From assembly GCF_036245865.1 (NCBI RefSeq), contig NZ_BTTW01000003.1, positions 1 through 64,000 on the forward strand: DNA of 64,000 nt, written 5' to 3'. Below are positions 9,128 through 18,358 of the stretch, one piece after another. Made by a program: the position numbers and the translations under genes. The DNA comes from Corallococcus caeni. Lineage in GTDB: Bacteria > Myxococcota > Myxococcia > Myxococcales > Myxococcaceae. Each line of letters opens with the position of its first letter. The first letter of the stretch is position 1. Under the pieces are notes generated by a model. That model saw nothing but the letters and a program-made list of their open reading frames with translations. It was not told the origin of the DNA and searched no databases.

Positions 9128-9625
9128 TCACGGGCGTGGGGCGGCTGACTCTCGCGTGGCCGTGCCAGCAACTTTGATGGCGAGGCTGCCGTGAAACTGC
9201 CCGTCTGGCGCGTATACGATTTCGTAACGGAGACAGTTGGGCCCTCCCACCTTCGCAAGCGATACTGGGAAGGTCATGTGGCCCGCGTAGATGTCACCCA
9301 TCCTGAGTCGCAGGACGTCCTGTCGATCATCTGGGTTTGCAGCGTAGTCAACATGAGCCAATGCAATGTCGTCGTGCGTGTCGCAGGTCCACGCTCTGTC
9401 AAGGATGAGTGTTTTCCATCCTAGGATGTTCGGGACGTCTACATCCTCCATTGCATACAACTCGATTCGTCCCTCCAGAACGGAACCATCGTATTTGACG
9501 TCCCTGAAGCTCAAATCGATCAGCGCAGTGTCGGCTGGGCCAAGTCCGTACTTATTGAGTTCGAGAAGCGACGAGTGAGAGCAGCCGCCGAGTAGCGCTA
9601 AAATGGGAAAAATAGTTTTCTTCAT
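9128..9625 (-). CDS. Small lipoprotein, paralog A
   Basis: 165 aa. A short signal MKKTIFPILALLGGC gives a clear lipobox (LLGGC, Cys15). The mature domain includes LNKYGLGPADTALIDLSF, VKYDGSVLEGRIELYAMED, PNILGWKTLILDRAWTCDT and YAPDGQFHGS. The closest visible relative is the neighbouring gene at 9851-10342, which shares nearly all of these blocks. No known domain recognised. It has lower G+C (many A/T third positions, AAATGGG and AAATAG near the start) than the surrounding genes, which may indicate more recent acquisition. It is convergent with the membrane protein gene. Confidence 0.8.
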   Translation of the reverse strand: MKKTIFPILALLGGCSHSSLLELNKYGLGPADTALIDLSFRDVKYDGSVLEGRIELYAMEDVDVPNILGWKTLILDRAWTCDTHDDIALAHVDYAANPDDRQDVLRLRMGDIYAGHMTFPVSLAKVGGPNCLRYEIVYAPDGQFHGSLAIKVAGTATRESAAPRP

Positions 9626-9638
9626 GCTGGCCTAATTC

Positions 9639-9803
9639 CTCGCGAATCCAGGATATCGACGTGCGCGACGCGCGGACGAAGGTGTCACGGGGCCGGGGCA
9701 TCGTCATCGAGCACGACAAGGGCAGCGAACTGCTGGGAATGGACCTGTCGCAGGAAGAGCTCGAATGGGCGGAGAAGGTGCTGCGCCGCGCCCTGGCCAC
9801 CCG
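9639..9803 (+). pseudogene. Truncated duplicate of membrane-protein 3' end
   Basis: Remnant of the gene at 7890-9074: it encodes SRIQDIDVRDARTKVSRGRG and continues through EHDKGSELLGMDLSQEELEW, in frame with the parental C-terminus. It has no upstream coding sequence, promoter or ribosome site. The frame stays open to 9900 but runs antisense over the end of lipoprotein paralog B. It lies only 13 bp from the start codon of lipoprotein A, so the breakpoint is within or beside that gene's 5' region. Best read as a by-product of tandem duplication rather than a functional gene. Confidence 0.8.
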
Positions 9804-9850
9804 TCCTCAGCAGGCACGAAGCAAAGTCGCCAGAGCCCTCCACCGTTCGG

Positions 9851-10342
9851 TCACGGCGACGTGGGCTGGGAAGGAGGCTCCCGCTTCGCCATGCCTTTGA
9901 CCTTCGTTGTGTGATGGCCACGAAACTGGCCGTCCGGGGCATAAAGAACTTCAAAGCGGATGCAGTCGGGGGCCTGTGGGGAGACATAGAATTTCATGTG
10001 TCGGCCGTAGAAGTCCCCTTTCCTGAGTCTCAGGACTGCCTGCCAGGTGTCGGGACTCGCGGCGTAATCCACCTCCGACAAATCGACATCGTCAAAAGTG
10101 TCGCAAGTCCAGGCCCTGTCGAGGATGAGTGTTCTCCAGTTTAAGATGTTTGGAATCTCTATGTCATCCAGGGCGTGGAGCTCAATCTGACCATCCAGGG
10201 TGGTGCCATCGTATTTGACCTCCTTGAACATCAGTTCAATGAAGTCAGCATCGGAGGGGCCGAGGCCATGTTCGTTGAGTCTGAGCCCAGACTTGTGTGC
10301 GCATCCAGTGAGGACAAGAATTAGGGGGATGATGAATTTCAT
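9851..10342 (-). CDS. Small lipoprotein, paralog B
   Basis: 163 aa from ATG 10342; upstream in-frame codons lack a signal peptide. Signal MKFIIPLILVLTGC carries lipobox VLTGC. The mature part parallels paralog A along its length: LNEHGLGPSDADFIELMF, VKYDGTTLDGQIELHALDD, IPNILNWRTLILDRAWTCDT, YAPDGQFRG. It ends with a KREPPSQPTSP tail. It probably arose by tandem duplication with 9128-9625 and diverged at many positions. Like paralog A it is less G+C-rich than its surroundings. Function unknown; conserved YAPDGQF and LDRAWTCDT would be the signatures to search with. Confidence 0.8.
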   Translation of the reverse strand: MKFIIPLILVLTGCAHKSGLRLNEHGLGPSDADFIELMFKEVKYDGTTLDGQIELHALDDIEIPNILNWRTLILDRAWTCDTFDDVDLSEVDYAASPDTWQAVLRLRKGDFYGRHMKFYVSPQAPDCIRFEVLYAPDGQFRGHHTTKVKGMAKREPPSQPTSP

Positions 10343-10531
10343 GTTGGCTGGTTTAGGGGTTTCTGGTCCATTGTGCCCCGGGGCGAGCATCGAGGCTGGC
10401 ACATGCGATCCTTGTTGGGATGGGGGCCTTTTTACCCGGGCCTCCTGAGCCAGGAGGAGGATTCGGATGACGGGCCTCCGCCCGCCCACCTGGAGCTGCA
10501 TTCCGCGACGCGCTCACCTGATACGGCCCTG

Positions 10532-10849
10532 TCACGATCCGCCGTCAGGAGCGGTGACTGGGAAGGGGCAGGTGCATTCAACCGTGGTTCCGCAGACCGT
10601 CCGCTTTTCGCCGCACTTCCACTTCTTCTCTCCATAGCCCTCGACACCATGGATGCCATCGGGCGTCCCATCAATGCGTGTGCGAGCCTCAATGCCAGTC
10701 GTCACCACGCATTCCGCTCCACCTTCCTTGACGGACCAGAAGCAGTTGCCGCCGGGGATTTCACGTGGAGGGTCTGAGTCCTCCTCAAGCGTCTCTTGGG
10801 ACAAGGAGGCGATCCAGCCGATGAAAAATCCCAAGAGAATGCGCTTCAT
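10532..10849 (-). CDS. Small putative secreted Cys-containing protein
   Basis: 105 aa with a hydrophobic N-terminus (MKRILLGFFIGWIASLS) that may be a signal peptide or anchor. The mature part has five Cys (NCFWS, AECV, WKCGE, TVCGT, ECTCPFP region). A GGAGG site lies about 6 nt before the ATG, which supports translation. No family recognised. It is the last gene of the accessory block before the thiamine locus. The 190 bp to paralog B contains no gene I can support. Confidence 0.6.
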   Translation of the reverse strand: MKRILLGFFIGWIASLSQETLEEDSDPPREIPGGNCFWSVKEGGAECVVTTGIEARTRIDGTPDGIHGVEGYGEKKWKCGEKRTVCGTTVECTCPFPVTAPDGGS

Positions 10850-11044
10850 CCGCGAACCTCCGGGTCATTGCGCTTGAAGAGGCGAAGACGAAGAGGCGTC
10901 CTCGCGGTCTCTTTCGACAAGCCCTGATTCAGAAAGTTCCGGGAGTGGTGCGCCCCTCCCCGCAGGGCCACCGTGCGTCCACTGTCCGCAGGCTCAAGGC
11001 CGCCCGGGTTGAAGCCCGCTTCCCCCTGCGCTACACCGCTCCGC

Positions 11045-13069
<2,025 letters not shown>

Positions 13070-13081
13070 GAGCCGGCCGGC

Positions 13082-13112
13082 GGACGGGGGCCCCCTGGGG
13101 CGGCCCCTGTCC
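13082..13112 (+). terminator. Hairpin after thiC
   Basis: GGACGGGGGCC (13082-13092) pairs fully with GGCCCCTGTCC (13102-13112), with one G-U, around a 9-nt loop, starting 12 nt after the thiC stop. There is no T-run, which is common for terminators in very high G+C genomes, so efficiency is uncertain. Confidence 0.5.
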
Positions 13113-13200
13113 ACTGGATGACAGGCACCGACACGGCATGCCATGTTGCGCCCATCCGGGCGCACCCGTCGCGCCCCCCAGACTTACCGGAAGGGCTCTC

Positions 13201-13611
13201 ATGGACATGGACCCCCAGCAGCGTGAGGATCAGCAGTTCGGCTCGTTCATCACCGGCTCGCCCACGGCGACCCAGGATGAGAAGACGATGGGGATGTTGT
13301 CCCATCTGGGCGCCATCGCCGGCCTGGTGGTGGGCGCGGGCTTCCTGGGCTGGGCGGTGCCCCTGTTCCTGATGCTGACCAAGGGCAAGGAGTCGTCCTT
13401 CGTCCGCGGCAACGCGGTGGAGTCGCTCAACTTCCAGATCACCACGCTCATCGCGATGTTCGTCTCCGGCATCCTGATGTGCGTGGGCGTGGGCTTCATC
13501 CTGGTGCCCGTCGTCGCGCTGGCGTCGCTGGTGTTCAGCGTCATCGGCGGCATCAAGGCGAACGAGGGCCAGCTGTACCGCTACCCCGTGAACCTGCGGC
13601 TGGTGAAGTAG
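13201..13611 (+). CDS. DUF4870 domain membrane protein
   Basis: 136 aa from ATG 13201 with GGAAGGG upstream. The layout matches DUF4870: DEKTMGMLSHLGAIAGLVVG, then WAVPLFLMLTKGKESSFVRGNAVESLNFQ, then two more membrane segments (ITTLIAMFVSGILMCVGVGF and ALASLVFSVIGGIKANEGQ). The VESLNFQ motif is typical of this family. Small inner-membrane protein of unknown function, about three membrane segments. It is convergent with moaA, only 3 bp between stops. Confidence 0.9.
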   Translation: MDMDPQQREDQQFGSFITGSPTATQDEKTMGMLSHLGAIAGLVVGAGFLGWAVPLFLMLTKGKESSFVRGNAVESLNFQITTLIAMFVSGILMCVGVGFILVPVVALASLVFSVIGGIKANEGQLYRYPVNLRLVK

Positions 13612-13614
13612 CCG

Positions 13615-14619
13615 TCAGCCGCCAATGCCCATCATGGGCAGGAGCGTGGCGCCGTTTCCGGCCTCCGTGAAGCGGTGCCCCTCCGGCTTCTCCCCCAGCG
13701 CGCGGCGCACGGCCACGGCCAGCTCCTCGTCCGTCGCGCCGCCCCGGATGAGCTGATGCAGCGGCGCCTGCGCCCGGCCGCCCAGGCAGCTGCGCAGGTC
13801 GCCGTTGGACGCCACCCGCACCCGGTTGCAGCCGCCGCAGAAGTTCTGCGTCAGCGGGGAGATGAACCCCACGCGCCCACCCTCCGTGCGCCAGTAGCGC
13901 GCCGGGCCGGACGTGGGGGACGCGGCGTTCTCCTGCGGCTCCTCGGTGAGGACGCGGCCCGCGGCCGTCAGGCGCTCCAGCAGCTCCGCCGTGGGCACCG
14001 GCGTGCCCTGGCCAAAGGGCATCAACTCGATGAAGCGCGGGGTGATGCCGCGCGCGTGCGCGTAGGACACCAGCTCCGGCACCTCCGCGTCGTTGACGCC
14101 GCGCATGACCACGACGTTGAGCTTCAGCGACTGGAAGCCCGTGCCCGCCGCCGCGTCGATGCCGCGCAGCACCGCCGCGAAGTCGCCCTGCTTGGAGATG
14201 CGCCGGAACACGTCCGCGGACAGCGTGTCCAGGCTCAGGTTGAGCTGGGTGACGCCCGCGTCGCGCAGCGGCACGGCCAGGGACTCCAGGCGGCTGGCGT
14301 TGGTGGTGATGGCCAGGTGCTCCACGCCGGCCACCGCGGCGATGCCCCGGGCAATTTCCAGGATGTCCGGCCGGGCAAGCGGCTCGCCGCCCGTCAGGCG
14401 CACGCGGCGGATGCCCATGCGCGCGAAGACGGAGACGATGCGCTCGAATTCGCCCGCGTTCAGCAGGTCCTTCTTCCCGCCCCACGACGCGGGCGAGCAG
14501 TAGGTGCAGCGGAAGTTGCAGCGGTCCGTGATGCTCAGCCGCAAGTAGGTCATGCGCCGCCCCTGCGCGTCACAGAGCGGCGGGGCGAGCGGATTCGGAG
14601 CGGGCAGGGGGGCGGTCAT
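13615..14619 (-). CDS. moaA: GTP 3',8-cyclase MoaA
   Basis: 334 aa from ATG 14619, supported by GGAAGG 7 nt upstream; ATG 14640 is an alternative. First step of molybdenum cofactor synthesis: converts GTP to 3',8-cyclo-7,8-dihydro-GTP using S-adenosylmethionine. The N-terminal radical-SAM cluster CNFRCTYC is at Cys34, Cys38, Cys41, followed by RLTGGEPLARPD. The second cluster is CGGCNRVRVASNGDLRSC. The C-terminus ends in GIGG, the conserved double-Gly tail needed for activity. No other moa gene is adjacent; moeA lies at 51 kb on the same strand. Complete and apparently functional. Confidence 0.97.
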   Translation of the reverse strand: MTAPLPAPNPLAPPLCDAQGRRMTYLRLSITDRCNFRCTYCSPASWGGKKDLLNAGEFERIVSVFARMGIRRVRLTGGEPLARPDILEIARGIAAVAGVEHLAITTNASRLESLAVPLRDAGVTQLNLSLDTLSADVFRRISKQGDFAAVLRGIDAAAGTGFQSLKLNVVVMRGVNDAEVPELVSYAHARGITPRFIELMPFGQGTPVPTAELLERLTAAGRVLTEEPQENAASPTSGPARYWRTEGGRVGFISPLTQNFCGGCNRVRVASNGDLRSCLGGRAQAPLHQLIRGGATDEELAVAVRRALGEKPEGHRFTEAGNGATLLPMMGIGG

Positions 14620-14686
14620 CACGGGGCCTTCCGCCTTCATGGATAGCAACCCTGCCGGGGAAAGACACCGCTTCCCGCGGGCAGGC

Positions 14687-15997
14687 TCAGCCCTCGGTGC
14701 CGGACGCGGAGCGGATGACGACGGGCGGCGCCCCAATTGGCGTGGCCGTGCTGCCCACCGGCGGAGAGTCCGGCTCGTCGTCCAGGTCGGTGAGCCGCGC
14801 CAGCTCGGACTCCGCCTCGGCGGCGTCCGCGGCGGCCTGCATCGGGTTGAGCTTCTTCTCCGCCATCTGCTTCTTGATGTGGATGAGCCCCTCCTCGCCG
14901 ATGTCCAGGAACGCCTTCACCACGTCCGGGTCGAACTGCGTGTTGGCGCAGCGCTTGATCTCCTGGATGGCGTTGGCGAACGTCGTGCCCTTGCGGTACG
15001 GCCGGTCGCTCGTCATCGCGTCCAGCGTGTCCGCCACCGCGAAGATGCGCGCGCCGATGTGGATCTCATTGCGCTGGAGGTTGCGGGGGTAGCCCGCGCC
15101 GTCGTAGCGCTCCTGGTGCGACAGGACGATGTCCGCCGGGGTGGAGAGGAAGGGGATGTTCTGGATCATCTGGAAACCGATTTCCGGATGACGCCGCATC
15201 TCCAGCCACTCGTCGGGGGTGAGCTTGCCGGGCTTGAGCAGCACCGCGTCCGGCACGCCGATCTTCCCGATGTCGTGCAGGAGCGCCCCGCGGCCGATCT
15301 CCTCCATCTCCTTGCCGCGGATGCCCATGCGGCTGGCGATGGCGCTCGTGTAGCTGACCACGCGCTGGGAGTGGTCGCTCGTCTCGTGCTCGCGCGCGTC
15401 CAGGGCCGCCACCAGCGCCAGCAGCGTGTTCTGGTACGTGTTGGCGATGTTGTGCAGCGCGCTGCGCAGCTCGGCGGTGCGGTCGCGCACCTTGCCCTCG
15501 AGCTTCTTCTGGTAGCGCTTGCGCGCCATCTCGATGCGCCGCTTGGCGAGCGCACGCTCGATGGCCCGGATCAGGTCGGTGAGCTTGGGTGGCTTGAGCA
15601 GGTAGTCCACCGCGCCCCGGCGCAGACAGTCCACGGCGGACTCGGTGTCGCCGTAGCCGGTGAGCATGATGACGGACGTGTCCGGCAGCCGCTCGCGCAG
15701 GTTCTCCAGGAGCCACAGCCCGTCGCGGCCCGGCATCTTCATGTCGCTGATGACGAGCGGCGTCTCTTCTTCACCCGCGACGTCGAGCGCCATCTCGGCG
15801 CCGTTGGCCACGACGCAGTTGTAGCCCTCCTCACGGAGGAGCACGGAGATGACGTCGCGGACGGAGTCGTCGTCGTCGACGATCAGGATTCTGGGCGGTG
15901 CGGGGGGGATGGCTTCCACGGTGGAAGATTCTAGAGGTTTCCAGGGATTAAAGGCGAACGAGTGCGAGAAATCATCACCCCCTCGCCTCCCTGCCAT
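14687..15997 (-). CDS. Response regulator with HD-GYP phosphodiesterase domain
   Basis: Up to 436 aa. The receiver domain starts at PRILIVDDDDSVRDVISVLL with phospho-acceptor Asp in VISDMKMPGRDG, Thr in VIMLTGYG and Lys in YLLKPPKL. A coiled linker follows, then HD-GYP: ALLHDIGKIGVPDAVLLKPG, HPEIGFQMI, SHQERYDGAGYPRNL, VADTLDAMTSDRPYRKG. Such proteins hydrolyse cyclic di-GMP under control of a sensor kinase. The start is uncertain: ATG 15997 gives 26 extra residues, while GTG 15919 (VEAIPPAPPR) fits homologous starts better; neither has a strong ribosome site. The C-terminal 60 residues are disordered. No kinase is adjacent. Confidence 0.93.
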   Translation of the reverse strand: MAGRRGGDDFSHSFAFNPWKPLESSTVEAIPPAPPRILIVDDDDSVRDVISVLLREEGYNCVVANGAEMALDVAGEEETPLVISDMKMPGRDGLWLLENLRERLPDTSVIMLTGYGDTESAVDCLRRGAVDYLLKPPKLTDLIRAIERALAKRRIEMARKRYQKKLEGKVRDRTAELRSALHNIANTYQNTLLALVAALDAREHETSDHSQRVVSYTSAIASRMGIRGKEMEEIGRGALLHDIGKIGVPDAVLLKPGKLTPDEWLEMRRHPEIGFQMIQNIPFLSTPADIVLSHQERYDGAGYPRNLQRNEIHIGARIFAVADTLDAMTSDRPYRKGTTFANAIQEIKRCANTQFDPDVVKAFLDIGEEGLIHIKKQMAEKKLNPMQAAADAAEAESELARLTDLDDEPDSPPVGSTATPIGAPPVVIRSASGTEG

Positions 15998-16091
15998 CCA
16001 GGGTGGGGTGCGAGCCCTGGCGCCGGGGTGAACGTCCCGGGTTCCCGGCGCATTCCCCGCCTCCGGGAGTAGGGCGGGCAGGCGCCCTGCG

Positions 16092-17207
16092 TCAGCCGCG
16101 CGCCATTGTCCCCCGGTCGTAGCGGAACGGGGAGAGATCCACCGAGGGCTTCTCTCCCAGCACGGCCTGGGCGACGAGCTTGGCGGTGATGGGGGTGAGG
16201 AGGATGCCGTTGCGGAAGTGGCCCGTGGCGAGGAACAGGCCGGGCGTGGGCCCTTCTCCGATGTAGGGCAGCGCGTCCTGGGTCCAGGGACGGAAGCCGG
16301 CCCACGTCTCCACCACGGGCGCGCTGCCCAGGTCCGGGCAGAGCTCCAGCGCCATGTCGAGGATCCGCGCCAGGCCCGCCGCGGTCACCTGCTTGTCGAA
16401 GCCCACGTGCTCCATGGTGCTCCCGGCGATGATCCGCCCGTCCGCGCGCGGCACCAGGTAGCCCTTCGCGGACGTCACCACGCGCTCCAGGAGCGGCAGC
16501 CGCGTCTGCAGCTGCACCATCTGTCCTCGCGCCGGGCGCACCGCCTGCGCCGACACGCCCGCACCCTGGACCAGGGACGACCACGAGCCCGCCGCCAGCA
16601 CCACGGCGTCCGCGCGCAGCACCTCGCCGTCCAGGTCCACGCCCACCGCGCGGCCGTGCTCGTGCACCACGCCGCGCACGTAGCCGCTCTTGAACACAGC
16701 ACCCACGCGCGCGGCGGCCATGGTGAGCGCGCGCACGAGGAGCCGGTTGTCCACCTGGTGATCATCCGGGAAGTGCGCGGCGCCCACGGCGGTGGGGGAC
16801 AGGTGCGGCTCCAGCTCGCGCGCGGCCTTGCCGTCGAGCAGCTGGGCGCGCAGCCCCATGCCGTGCTGCCAGCCCACGGTGGACTCCACATGGTGGAGGT
16901 CCGCTTCGTCGAACGCGACGCGCAGCAGGCCGCACGGCCGGTACGCGATGTCCACGCCGGAGAGTTCACGCAGCTCGGTGGCGAAGCTCCCGTAGAGGGC
17001 GCGGCTTCGCAGGCAGAGCTCGAAGAAGGGGCCCGGTCCGTCGGCCTCCCACTGCGGCGCGAGGATGCCGCCCGCGGCGCTGGAGGCCTCGGCGCCGGGG
17101 ATGGAGCGCTCCAGCACCGTCACGCGCACACCGGCCTGACGGAGTCTCAGCGCGATGCCGCAGCCCATCACGCCACCGCCCACCACGAGGACGTCGGAGG
17201 TTGCCAT
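16092..17207 (-). CDS. thiO: Glycine oxidase ThiO
   Basis: 371 aa from ATG 17207 (MATSDVLVV). FAD-dependent amine oxidase of the DAO family: the dinucleotide fold VLVVGGGVMGCGIALRLRQAG leads to VTVLERSIPGAEASSAAGGILAP, and the C-terminus has AGFRPWTQDALPYIGEGPTPGLFLATGHFRNGILLTP. ThiO oxidises glycine to iminoglycine for the thiazole moiety of thiamine. The FRNGILL ending is typical. It is separate from thiC and divergent from the his operon, across about 100 bp that must hold both promoters. A general D-amino-acid oxidase role cannot be excluded. Confidence 0.9.
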   Translation of the reverse strand: MATSDVLVVGGGVMGCGIALRLRQAGVRVTVLERSIPGAEASSAAGGILAPQWEADGPGPFFELCLRSRALYGSFATELRELSGVDIAYRPCGLLRVAFDEADLHHVESTVGWQHGMGLRAQLLDGKAARELEPHLSPTAVGAAHFPDDHQVDNRLLVRALTMAAARVGAVFKSGYVRGVVHEHGRAVGVDLDGEVLRADAVVLAAGSWSSLVQGAGVSAQAVRPARGQMVQLQTRLPLLERVVTSAKGYLVPRADGRIIAGSTMEHVGFDKQVTAAGLARILDMALELCPDLGSAPVVETWAGFRPWTQDALPYIGEGPTPGLFLATGHFRNGILLTPITAKLVAQAVLGEKPSVDLSPFRYDRGTMARG

Positions 17208-17272
17208 GCGCCGCTTGTGCTCAAGCGAGCACGGGTTTGCAAGCGTCAAGACAGGCGATGACCTGGGGTGAC

Positions 17273-17301
17273 TTGACGTTGGGGCCTCCAGTCGTTAACC
17301 C
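17273..17301 (+). promoter_or_regulatory. Putative promoter of his leader/operon
   Basis: TTGACG (17273-17278) matches the sigma-70 -35 box in five of six positions. After a 17-nt spacer comes TAACCC (17296-17301), a weak -10 box. This would start transcription at about 17308-17309, on the first codon of the leader ORF. No ribosome site precedes that codon, so a leaderless start is possible. Inferred from sequence only. Confidence 0.45.
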
Positions 17302-17308
17302 TAGGGCC

Positions 17309-17401
17309 GTGCTTTCCACGTCCCTGCATCACCACCATGCGCATCATCGGCCGGCCCATGACGGGACCGTTCGCCGCGCGCATGCCTGGGTGACGCACTA
17401 G
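17309..17401 (+). CDS. hisL: Histidine operon leader peptide
   Basis: 30-codon ORF with GTG start: V-L-S-T-S-L then HHHHAHHR, later PAHDG, RAHAW and a final VTH before TAG at 17399. Nine of thirty codons are His, six of them within seven consecutive codons (17327-17347). Too short and biased to be a normal protein. It is followed by an intrinsic terminator (17437-17467) and then hisG, the arrangement of a ribosome-mediated histidine attenuator. When charged tRNA-His is scarce the ribosome would stall on the cluster, leaving GACGGG (17360-17365) free to pair with CCCGTC (17441-17446) and block the terminator. The start codon is inferred; the frame is set by the His cluster and stop. Confidence 0.8.
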   Translation: MLSTSLHHHHAHHRPAHDGTVRRAHAWVTH

Positions 17402-17436
17402 AACGCACCCACTTCCGGCAGATGCCGCAGTGATCG

Positions 17437-17467
17437 AAGGCCCGTCCCCCCAGGACGGGCCTTTTTT
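17437..17467 (+). terminator. Attenuator terminator upstream of hisG
   Basis: AAGGCCCGTCC (17437-17447) pairs perfectly with GGACGGGCCTT (17453-17463), with a CCCCA loop, and is followed by a run of six T (17462-17467). This is a textbook intrinsic terminator and the most T-rich spot in the region. It sits between the His leader peptide and the hisG start (34 nt downstream), so it would abort transcription when histidine is plentiful. The left arm can instead pair with 17360-17368 (GACGGG-A-CC, one bulged A) to form an antiterminator. Confidence 0.9.
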
Positions 17468-17500
17468 CGTTTCCACGACCGCAGTCCCCCGAGCCCGACC

Positions 17501-18358
17501 ATGTTGAAGATTGCCCTGCCCAACAAAGGACGTCTGTCCGAGGAAGTGCGCGAGCTGTTCAACGACGCGGGCCTGGAGGTGCGCGCCCGGGGAGAGCGGG
17601 CCCTCACCGCGTCCCTGGGCGGCGAGTTCGAGGCCATCTTCGTCCGCGCCCAGGACATCCCGGAGTTCGTCGCGGACGGCGCCGCGCAGGCGGGCGTCAC
17701 CGGCTGGGACCTGGTGAACGAGGCCGGGCGCGAGCTGGAGCCGCTGATGGACCTGGAGTTCGGCCGCTGCCGGCTGGTGGTGGCCGCGCGCGACGAGAGC
17801 GGCATCACCCGCGTGGAGGACGTGAAGGACGGGATGCGGGTGGCCTCGTGCTTCCCTCGACTGACGCAGGCCTTCTTCCAGCAGCGTGGACAGAAGGTGA
17901 CGGTGGTGCCGGTGAGCGGCGCGGCGGAGATCGCCCCGCACCTGGGCATCGCGGACATCGTGGTGGACCTCACGTCCACGGGCTCCACGCTGAAGATGAA
18001 CGGCCTGCGGGAGGTGTCCACCGTGCTGGAGTCCAGCGCCCGGCTGGTGGCGTATCCGGGCAACGGCGCGGAGGCCCGGCGCGCGCTGGAGGAGCTGACG
18101 CAGGCGCTGGGGTCCGTGCTGGCGGCGCGCGGGCGGCGCTACCTGATGGCCAACGTCCCGAAGTCGTCGCTGGAGCAGGTGCGCGAGGTGCTGCCCGGCC
18201 TCAACGGCCCCACGGTGGTGGACGTGATGAACGGGGGCCACTTCGTCGCGGTGCACGCGGTGGTCTCGTCGAAGACGCTCTACCGCACGGTCAACGCGCT
18301 GAAGGCGCTGGGCGGGCAGGGCATCCTCGTCACGCGCATCGAGAGGTTGATGGCATGA
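17501..18358 (+). CDS. hisG: ATP phosphoribosyltransferase HisG (long form)
   Basis: 285 aa. Catalyses the first, feedback-controlled step of histidine synthesis: ATP plus PRPP to phosphoribosyl-ATP. Catalytic domains: MLKIALPNKGRLSEEV, FVRAQDIPEFVADGAAQAG, GDLVDLTSTGSTL-type motif (IVVDLTSTGSTLKMNGL). The C-terminal about 80 residues (RYLMANVPKSSLEQV to VVSSKTLYRTVNALKALGGQGILVTRIERL) form the regulatory histidine-binding domain of long-form HisG, so no HisZ partner is required. First gene of a nine-gene operon behind an attenuator; the ribosome site is weak. Ends in an ATGA overlap with hisD. Confidence 0.97.
   Translation: MLKIALPNKGRLSEEVRELFNDAGLEVRARGERALTASLGGEFEAIFVRAQDIPEFVADGAAQAGVTGWDLVNEAGRELEPLMDLEFGRCRLVVAARDESGITRVEDVKDGMRVASCFPRLTQAFFQQRGQKVTVVPVSGAAEIAPHLGIADIVVDLTSTGSTLKMNGLREVSTVLESSARLVAYPGNGAEARRALEELTQALGSVLAARGRRYLMANVPKSSLEQVREVLPGLNGPTVVDVMNGGHFVAVHAVVSSKTLYRTVNALKALGGQGILVTRIERLMA

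Noticed and set aside
9661..9900. 79-codon plus-strand ORF as a small gene
   Set aside because: It is the duplicated fragment of the membrane-protein 3' end without its own start signals, and runs antisense into a lipoprotein gene.
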